A DNA stretch of 19,499 nucleotides from a bacterium (GTDB lineage Bacteria > SZUA-79 > Acidulodesulfobacterales > Acidulodesulfobacteraceae): assembly GCA_021781285.1 (NCBI GenBank), contig JAJXXD010000066.1:1-19499 (forward strand). The letters run 5' to 3'. The notes under the pieces are model-generated. The model had not been told where the DNA came from. It ran no database searches and saw only the letters and a program-made list of their open reading frames with translations. The translations under genes and the position numbers were made by a program. This document shows, one piece after another, positions 13,994 through 19,499 of this stretch (within the stretch, counting starts at the first letter, position 1; each line of letters starts with the position of its first letter).

Positions 13994-14410
13994 TTATAAT
14001 ATTTCAAAAACATTAAAAAAATATGGAATTTCAAATTTTGCGGATTCTGATGAATCCGACCCATGTACGACGTTTCTTTCGATGCTTTCGGCAAACATTT
14101 TTCGTATGGTGCCGTCTTTGGCGTCCTTAGGATTTGTAGCGCCCATAATGTCCCTATTTTTCAATATCGCGTTTTCGCAGGATAAAACCATCGGAATAAT
14201 CGGACCTTCTGTCATAAAAGCGACTAAACTGTTAAAAAACGGCCTTTCTTTATGAATATAATAAAAACCTTCAGCCTGTTTTTTAGTAAGGTGAACTTTT
14301 TTTACGGCTTTAATTTCAAAGCCGTTTTCTTCGAATATCGAAATAATTTTTCCCGACAGTCCTTTTTTGACCCCGTCCGGTTTAATAATTGAAAGCGTTT
14401 GCTCCGTCAT
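13994..14410 (-). CDS. ndk: Nucleoside diphosphate kinase
   Basis: Ndk transfers the gamma phosphate from ATP to other nucleoside diphosphates through a phospho-histidine. The active-site motif NVVHGSDS has His116, and the N-terminal LSIIKPDGV contains Lys10. Length 138 is normal. AGGGG lies 8 nt before the ATG at 14410. It directly follows korC (19 bp). Succinyl-CoA synthetase produces a nucleoside triphosphate, and physical association with Ndk has been reported in other bacteria, so the linkage to sucCD makes functional sense. The link here is inferred only from gene order. Confidence 0.97.
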   Translation of the reverse strand: MTEQTLSIIKPDGVKKGLSGKIISIFEENGFEIKAVKKVHLTKKQAEGFYYIHKERPFFNSLVAFMTEGPIIPMVLSCENAILKNRDIMGATNPKDAKDGTIRKMFAESIERNVVHGSDSSESAKFEIPYFFNVFEIL

Positions 14411-14429
14411 TAGATAAGCCCCTTTTTAT

Positions 14430-14984
14430 TTATTTGTTATTTTTGATTTCTTTTCCTAATCTAAAACCGATTTCAAGGGCTTTCCTGTTATAATCTTCGA
14501 ATCCTTTAGGTACCCTTTTCATCAATGCCTGTTCAATCGAATCGTGGGAAACTATGCCGGAGAGTTCAACGAGAACGCCCAGTGCAATAATATTTAATCC
14601 TAAAAGCTTCCCCAGTTCCTCCCTTGCGGATTTAACCATATCTATCATATACAGCTTCCCTTTTGCTTTTGATAAGTCTGTTACAAGCTCTTTGTCCGCT
14701 ATAACGATACCGCCGTCTTTGACGTCGTCTATATATTTATTGAAGGATTCCTGAGTCAGCGAAACCATATAATCAACCTTTGTAGCTTTTGGATACTCTA
14801 TCGGGTCGTCCGATATGATTACTTCGGATTTGCTTGAGCCCCCTCTTGCTTCGGGACCGTAAGACTGGGTTTGAATCGCATTTTTATTTTCATAAATTGC
14901 CGCCGCATCAGCCAGTATAATTCCGGCCAATATTAATCCCTGACCGCCGGAACCTGAAAACCTGAATTCAATTCTGTCGCTCAT
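14430..14984 (-). CDS. korC: 2-oxoglutarate:ferredoxin oxidoreductase, gamma subunit
   Basis: The gamma subunit of the four-subunit 2-oxoacid:ferredoxin oxidoreductase. Of its 184 residues, the N-terminal FRFSGSGGQGLILAG (8-22) is the typical glycine-rich start of the gamma domain, and TQSYGPEARGGSSKSEV (39-55) is the family hallmark. GAGGG lies upstream of the ATG at 14984. It follows korB by 22 bp. Substrate preference for 2-oxoglutarate is inferred from linkage to sucCD and from the subunit order D-A-B-C, which matches the oorDABC operons of Campylobacter and Helicobacter. A branched-chain 2-oxoacid role is less likely but not excluded by sequence. Confidence 0.9.
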   Translation of the reverse strand: MSDRIEFRFSGSGGQGLILAGIILADAAAIYENKNAIQTQSYGPEARGGSSKSEVIISDDPIEYPKATKVDYMVSLTQESFNKYIDDVKDGGIVIADKELVTDLSKAKGKLYMIDMVKSAREELGKLLGLNIIALGVLVELSGIVSHDSIEQALMKRVPKGFEDYNRKALEIGFRLGKEIKNNK

Positions 14985-15006
14985 ATTTTGATTACCCTCT
15001 TTTAAA

Positions 15007-15834
15007 TTATTTTGTTTTTATCGATTCCATTTTTTTATAATATTCCGAGCTGTACTCCGGTTTATCGGTTTTTTCAAACAAAACTCCGGTTTTAAATCTT
15101 CCCGCCAATTCTTCGGCAGATATATTTTCGGCCGAACGTGCGGCAACCGCTTTTTCTTTTTGATATTTAATCATATCTACCGGAGATTTCATTTTATTTC
15201 TCCTTCCGTATGAAATATGGCAGTTAGTGATAACGTCGAGTACCGAAAAACCTGTATGAGTCAGCGCATTGACCATGAATTTTTCAAGCTGAACGGCATG
15301 ATATGAAGTTGAACGGCCGACCCATGTAGCTCCGGCGGCCTGCGCCAGATTGCACACGTCGAAAGGAGATTCTATATTTCCGAAAGGCGTGGTAGTCGAA
15401 TAGCTGTCTAAAGGCTGAGTGGGGGAATATTGTCCGCCCGTCATTCCGTAAGTGTAGTTGTTAAAAACGATTAAAGTCATGTCTATATTTCTTCTCGCGG
15501 CATGAATAAAATGGTTTCCGCCAATCGCTAATGCATCGCCGTCGCCGGAAATCGTAATGACTTTAAGCTTAGGCTTATACATCTTGATTCCAATCGCAAA
15601 TGTCAGCGCTCTTCCGTGCGTAGTGTGAATCGTGTTAAAATCTACATATCCGGGAAGTCTTGAAGCGCATCCTATGCCGGATGTTATAACTACCTCGTCC
15701 TTGGAATAGCCGCATTTATGAATAGCCCTTAACAGCGCCTTAAGAATAATTCCGTCTCCGCAACCGGGGCACCAGATATGCGGCAGTGTATTTTTTCGAA
15801 GATAATAATCGTAATCAAATTTCGTTTTTATCAT
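15007..15834 (-). CDS. korB: 2-oxoglutarate:ferredoxin oxidoreductase, beta (thiamine diphosphate) subunit
   Basis: The beta subunit holds thiamine diphosphate, where 2-oxoglutarate is decarboxylated and joined to CoA. HIWCPGCGDG has Cys22 and Cys25, part of the conserved CxxC region. The ThDP signature runs from GDGD (97-100) to NN (125-126), with GMTGGQYSPTQ following. The 275 residues are typical of the short OorB/KorB type. AGGAG lies 9 nt before the ATG. It is flanked by korA (33 bp) and korC (22 bp). Confidence 0.93.
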   Translation of the reverse strand: MIKTKFDYDYYLRKNTLPHIWCPGCGDGIILKALLRAIHKCGYSKDEVVITSGIGCASRLPGYVDFNTIHTTHGRALTFAIGIKMYKPKLKVITISGDGDALAIGGNHFIHAARRNIDMTLIVFNNYTYGMTGGQYSPTQPLDSYSTTTPFGNIESPFDVCNLAQAAGATWVGRSTSYHAVQLEKFMVNALTHTGFSVLDVITNCHISYGRRNKMKSPVDMIKYQKEKAVAARSAENISAEELAGRFKTGVLFEKTDKPEYSSEYYKKMESIKTK

Positions 15835-15867
15835 TTGCTAAATCTCCTAACTCAGGTTAAAAATTAA

Positions 15868-17010
15868 TTAAAGTTGCGATACTTCTTTTATTTTCGCATA
15901 TATCTGGTCGGGCGTAATCGGTTCGCCGTTGGCGATATTTAACCCATACACATTGGCTCCGCAGGCATTTCTTTGAACTTCTAAAATTACCTGCCCCATA
16001 TTCATTTCCACAACCAAAATTTTTTTAATCTTTTTCGAAAGATTTGAAACCTGTTCATCGGGAAACGGCCAGATAGTAATAGGCCTGAACATTCCTGCTT
16101 TAATGCCGGCAGCCCTTGCCATAGTTATAGCCTGTCTTGCAGACCTTGAAGTAGAGCCGTAAGCGACGATAAGAATATCGGCATCCTCCGTTTGAAATTC
16201 CTCGAATTTTTCGATATCCTTAATGTTTTTATAAATTTTATCTATCAGCCAATTTTCGGCATTTTGAATAACATCTATTTTTTGGGAAGGGAAGCCGGTT
16301 TCCCCGTGTATAAGGCCCGTTACATGATAACGGTATCCTTCTCCCATAGGAGCCAGCGGAGTCACTTTGCCTGAAGTAAAATTATACGGATTATATTTTT
16401 CAGGCGGTACGTCCGGCAATTTAACGTCGATTATGTCAACATCGTTTTTATCCGGAATGACAACCTTTTCTCTCATGTGTCCGATTATTTCATCGGTTAA
16501 AATTATAACGGGAGTCCTGTACTTTACGGCAAGATTAAATGCCCTTATTGTTTCGTAAAGAGATTCGTTGACGCTTGAAGGGACGATAGCGATAATTGCA
16601 TGGTCTCCATGGACGCCCCATTTTGCCTGCATAATATCGCTCTGAGCGGAAAGAGTGGGTAGTCCGGTTGAGGGACCGCCCCTCATAACATTTACGATTA
16701 CGCAGGGAATTTCGCACATAGAAGCGTAACCGATGTGCTCCTGTTTCAATGAGATACCCGGGCCGGACGATGCCGTAATTGCTTTTGCGCCGCACAGCGC
16801 CGCACCGAGAACCGCTCCTAAAGCGGCAATTTCATCTTCCATCTGAAGAAATACCCTGCCTATTTTTGGAAGTTTATTTGATAGTATTTCTGCTATTTCT
16901 GTTGACGGCGTTATAGGATAGCCGGCAAAAAAATCACATCCGGCTATAAGAGCTCCTTCTGCAACCGCTTCATTTCCCTGCATTAGTTTTATATTTTTAT
17001 TCATTGCCAT
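15868..17010 (-). CDS. korA: 2-oxoglutarate:ferredoxin oxidoreductase, alpha subunit
   Basis: The alpha subunit forms the catalytic core with KorB. Its 380 residues begin MAMNKNIKLMQGNEAVAEGA; GGAGG lies 6 nt before the first ATG (17010), so this start is preferred over the ATG two codons later. YPITPSTE (31-38), MEDE (57-60) and SSGPGISLKQE (81-91) are the standard alpha-domain motifs for binding the cofactor from the neighbouring subunit. A C-terminal transketolase-like domain follows (about 255-380), including FRPITIWPFP. Spacing from korD is 23 bp. Confidence 0.93.
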   Translation of the reverse strand: MAMNKNIKLMQGNEAVAEGALIAGCDFFAGYPITPSTEIAEILSNKLPKIGRVFLQMEDEIAALGAVLGAALCGAKAITASSGPGISLKQEHIGYASMCEIPCVIVNVMRGGPSTGLPTLSAQSDIMQAKWGVHGDHAIIAIVPSSVNESLYETIRAFNLAVKYRTPVIILTDEIIGHMREKVVIPDKNDVDIIDVKLPDVPPEKYNPYNFTSGKVTPLAPMGEGYRYHVTGLIHGETGFPSQKIDVIQNAENWLIDKIYKNIKDIEKFEEFQTEDADILIVAYGSTSRSARQAITMARAAGIKAGMFRPITIWPFPDEQVSNLSKKIKKILVVEMNMGQVILEVQRNACGANVYGLNIANGEPITPDQIYAKIKEVSQL

Positions 17011-17033
17011 ATTATTCCTCCGTTATTAACTTT

Positions 17034-17354
17034 TTATTCTACGCTAATTGAAAAATCGGGACAAAGATACTCGCAAATATTACATTTTGTGCACTTAGAA
17101 ATATCGATGACCTCCGCTACCTCTTTATTCATTACAAGGACTGCTTCGGGGCAGAATGCCACGCAGATCTCGCAACCTTTGCAGTAGTTAACGATAATGT
17201 CTATTTTAACGTCTTCTTTTTTGCCTTTTCCCGAAACTTCTTTTATAGTAATATTATTCTTTGTTTTGATTTCCGTTTCTATGCCCTCGCATACATTATA
17301 ATTTGTTAGTGTAGCCGTTGAGTTATTTGAATTTTTATTATCTTTTTCAGGCAC
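17034..17354 (-). CDS. korD: 2-oxoglutarate:ferredoxin oxidoreductase, delta subunit (2x[4Fe-4S] ferredoxin)
   Basis: A 106-residue ferredoxin-like subunit that would carry electrons from the active site to external ferredoxin. Two CxxCxxCxxxC motifs are complete: Cys58, 61, 64, 68 and Cys88, 91, 94, 98. The start is GTG at 17354 with AGGAGG 5 nt upstream; an overlapping ATG in another frame does not lead into the cysteine motifs. The first 55 residues are an Asn/Thr/Lys-rich extension with one extra cysteine (Cys22), longer than typical OorD/KorD N termini. It is the first kor gene, 53 bp after sucD. Confidence 0.88.
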   Translation of the reverse strand: MPEKDNKNSNNSTATLTNYNVCEGIETEIKTKNNITIKEVSGKGKKEDVKIDIIVNYCKGCEICVAFCPEAVLVMNKEVAEVIDISKCTKCNICEYLCPDFSISVE

Positions 17355-17407
17355 ATCAGCCTCCTACTAAAATATTTAATTAAATTAATTAAAAAATAAC
17401 ATTAGTT

Positions 17408-18283
17408 TTATAAATTTAAAGCTTTTTTAGTCGTTTCCGCGATGACCGAAGGGTTGTCGGCGATATATATACCGTTCATTTCCAAAGTTTTAAGTTTTTC
17501 CGATGCTGTACCTTTGCCGCCCGAAATTATTGCGCCCGCATGCCCCATTCTTTTACCGGCGGGAGCTGTTTTCCCCGCTATAAACCCTATTACCGGCTTT
17601 TTCATATTGTTTTTAATAAAATCCGATGCTTCTTCCTCTGCCGTTCCGCCGATTTCCCCTATCATAACTACGGCTTTTGTTTCAGGGTCGTCCTCGAACT
17701 TTTTTAAAAACGTTATAAAAGGAGAACCTATTATCGGGTCGCCGCCTATGCCTATGCAGGTAGTTTCGCCTAAACCGGCTTTGGTCAGTTGATTAACCGC
17801 TTCATACGTCAGAGTGCCGCTTCTCGATAAGACCCCGACGCTCCCTTTTTTGTGAATAAACCCGGGCATTATGCCGATTTTACATTCATCTGCGGTAATA
17901 ATTCCGGGGCAGTTAGGACCTATCATAATAGATTTTGAGCAATTAAGCGCCGCTTTGACGTTAAGCATATCCATAACCGGTATTCCTTCCGTGATACATA
18001 CTATTAAAGGAATTTCGGCTTCGACGGCTTCGATGACGCTTGCCGCCGCAAAACCTGCGGGAACGAATATCATTGTGGCGTCTATCCTGCATTCCTTTTT
18101 TGCTTCTTTTATTGTATTGTAAACCGGAATAGAATCGTTGAATAACGTTTTGCCTTTAAAAGGCGTTACCCCGGCTATAATTTTAGTTCCGTATTCAATG
18201 CACTTTTGGGCATGAAAGGAACCTTCTTTTCCGGTTATTCCCTGAACAAGAACGTTGGTATTTTTATTTACGAGAATACTCAT
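17408..18283 (-). CDS. sucD: Succinyl-CoA synthetase, alpha subunit
   Basis: With SucC it interconverts succinyl-CoA plus NDP and phosphate with succinate, CoA and NTP. The N-terminal CoA-binding Rossmann motif VLVQGITGKEG (11-21) is clear. The phospho-histidine loop GKRMGHAGAII has His248, matching E. coli His246. Length 291 is normal. AAAGGA sits 8 nt before the ATG at 18283. The gene follows sucC by 25 bp and precedes korD, so the product of KorABCD (succinyl-CoA) is the substrate of this enzyme, or the reverse if the cycle runs reductively. Confidence 0.97.
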   Translation of the reverse strand: MSILVNKNTNVLVQGITGKEGSFHAQKCIEYGTKIIAGVTPFKGKTLFNDSIPVYNTIKEAKKECRIDATMIFVPAGFAAASVIEAVEAEIPLIVCITEGIPVMDMLNVKAALNCSKSIMIGPNCPGIITADECKIGIMPGFIHKKGSVGVLSRSGTLTYEAVNQLTKAGLGETTCIGIGGDPIIGSPFITFLKKFEDDPETKAVVMIGEIGGTAEEEASDFIKNNMKKPVIGFIAGKTAPAGKRMGHAGAIISGGKGTASEKLKTLEMNGIYIADNPSVIAETTKKALNL

Positions 18284-18308
18284 AAAATTAATCCTTTAAT
18301 AAATTAAA

Positions 18309-19472
18309 TTAGCCGTTAACGATTTTTGAAATCTTTTGCGCTCCGTCCGCAAGACTGTTTGCGGAAACGAAATTCATTCCGGAATTTTCGATTATTTTAG
18401 CGGCTATATCGGCATTGGTGCCTTCAAGCCTTACGACCACGGGAAGTTTTAATCCGATATTTTTTGCAGCCGCTACTACGCCTTCCGCAACCATATCGCA
18501 TTTAACTATTCCGCCGAAAATATTTATGAATATTCCTTTTACGTTTTTGTCCGACAAAAGAATGTTGAATGCCGTTTCTACCCTCTTGCTGTCGGCAGTT
18601 CCTCCGACGTCTAAAAAGTTTGCCGGAGTCGCGCCGAACTCTTTGATAGTATCCATAGTAGCCATTGCAAGACCGGCTCCGTTTACCATGCACCCGACGT
18701 TTCCGTCCAGTTTGATATAATTTAAGCCTACGCTTTTGGCTTGCACTTCAAGCGGCTCCTCTTCGTTTTCGTCGATTAAATCTTTAAAGGCGGGATGTCT
18801 GAAATCCGCATTATCGTCTAAAATTATTTTTGCGTCAAGCGGTATAAATTCGCCGGAACCGGTCAGTATTAAAGGGTTAATTTCCAGCATCGACATATCT
18901 TCGCCCATAAAAGCGCCGTATAAAAGATTGATAAGTTTGGAGAATCCGCCGTGAAGATTTTTATCTATTCCTAAGAATAAAGATATTTCAAGTATATGGT
19001 AGGATTTTAATCCGTATAAAGGATTAATCGAAACAGTCAAAATTTTTTCGGGATTGTTTTTGGAAACTTCCTCTATTTCCATCCCGCCCTCGGCACTGAC
19101 AACAAAGGCTATTCCCGCATTTTTCCTGTCTATCGTAAGGGATAAATAAAATTCTTTTATTATTTCGGCGCCTTCTTCAACCAAAACCTTTCTAACCGTC
19201 TTGCCTTCTTTTCCCGTCTGGGCAGTGACCAAATTCATCCCGAGCATTTTTTCGGCTATAGATTTAGCTTCATCCGCCGATTTGGCAATTTTAACTCCGC
19301 CGCCCTTACCTCTGCCGCCGGCATGAACCTGAGCTTTTACGACGGCTACCGTAGAAAGCAAGCTTTTATAAGCATCGTAAACTTCTTCCGGTTTATGGCA
19401 TAAAATAGACCGCAGGGTTTTTACCCCGCGTTTACTTAAAAGTTCTTTAGCTTGGTATTCGTGAATATCCAT
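18309..19472 (-). CDS. sucC: Succinyl-CoA synthetase, beta subunit
   Basis: The ATP-grasp subunit that binds nucleotide and succinate. MDIHEYQAKELLSKRGV is the textbook N terminus, GGRGKGGGV (52-60) is the ATP-grasp glycine loop, and IFINIFGGIVKCDMVAEG is the C-terminal ligase signature. The 387 residues are complete. The Shine-Dalgarno before the ATG at 19472 is weak (GGGAA). Its promoter and any upstream operon genes, such as mdh in the Campylobacter order, lie beyond the right edge. It is the first visible gene of the long minus-strand cluster. Confidence 0.97.
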   Translation of the reverse strand: MDIHEYQAKELLSKRGVKTLRSILCHKPEEVYDAYKSLLSTVAVVKAQVHAGGRGKGGGVKIAKSADEAKSIAEKMLGMNLVTAQTGKEGKTVRKVLVEEGAEIIKEFYLSLTIDRKNAGIAFVVSAEGGMEIEEVSKNNPEKILTVSINPLYGLKSYHILEISLFLGIDKNLHGGFSKLINLLYGAFMGEDMSMLEINPLILTGSGEFIPLDAKIILDDNADFRHPAFKDLIDENEEEPLEVQAKSVGLNYIKLDGNVGCMVNGAGLAMATMDTIKEFGATPANFLDVGGTADSKRVETAFNILLSDKNVKGIFINIFGGIVKCDMVAEGVVAAAKNIGLKLPVVVRLEGTNADIAAKIIENSGMNFVSANSLADGAQKISKIVNG

Positions 19473-19499
19473 AACAGTTCCCGTTTTATTGTATTCTTA

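Noticed and set aside
16192..16795. Open frames within korA in other frames
   Set aside because: Shadow frames of a conserved gene, with no independent support.
1..19499. CRISPR arrays, insertion sequences, tRNA or rRNA genes
   Set aside because: No regularly spaced repeats, transposase motifs, terminal inverted repeats or cloverleaf-like segments were seen; the long gaps are AT-rich and accounted for.

Overview
The window is an AT-rich bacterial chromosome segment that spans the likely replication origin and the genes around it. The order rpmH-rnpA-yidD-yidC-mnmE-mnmG running left, and dnaA-dnaN-gyrB running right, is the classic origin-flanking arrangement. GyrB carries the large insertion in its C-terminal half that is typical of Gram-negative (proteobacterial-type) enzymes. 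There is a four-subunit ferredoxin-dependent 2-oxoglutarate oxidoreductase next to sucCD. Together these suggest an anaerobic or microaerophilic Gram-negative bacterium, perhaps deltaproteobacterial-like or Campylobacterota-like. The sequence alone does not settle the lineage.

Left end (1-480, minus strand): the N-terminal part of an NRAMP-related metal transporter, preceded by a possible 42-residue small ORF with a good ribosome binding site and a promoter. Between that promoter and mnmG is a perfect hairpin whose core is one base away from the chromosome-partitioning site parS. Positions 486-6065 (minus): mnmG, mnmE, yidC (TTG start), yidD, rnpA and rpmH, closely spaced and probably one transcription unit from a strong promoter at 6114-6142. 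They cover tRNA wobble modification, inner-membrane protein insertion, RNase P protein and ribosomal protein L34.

Positions 6066-6464: a gene-free, very AT-rich region between rpmH and dnaA, the best oriC candidate. It holds a DnaA-box-like site inside an inverted repeat at the predicted dnaA transcription start. Positions 6465-11788 (plus): dnaA, dnaN, gyrB, with no recF between dnaN and gyrB. An A/T-only 13-bp inverted repeat lies between dnaA and dnaN.

Positions 11785-12851: tatA (minus), convergent with gyrB and overlapping its stop codon, then queE (plus), with divergent tatA/queE promoters that overlap in their -10 elements. Positions 12864-19472 (minus): a long co-directional cluster sucC-sucD-korD-korA-korB-korC-ndk-nth, followed by a small heme-copper-oxidase-like membrane protein that has its own CRP/FNR-like site. 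The first six genes interconvert succinate/succinyl-CoA and 2-oxoglutarate using ferredoxin, usable in either oxidative or reductive TCA direction. Ndk balances nucleoside triphosphates. This cluster points toward the putative origin, so it would be transcribed head-on to the rightward replication fork. No mobile element, CRISPR array, tRNA or rRNA was seen. The main novelty candidates are regulatory or architectural rather than a new multi-gene system.
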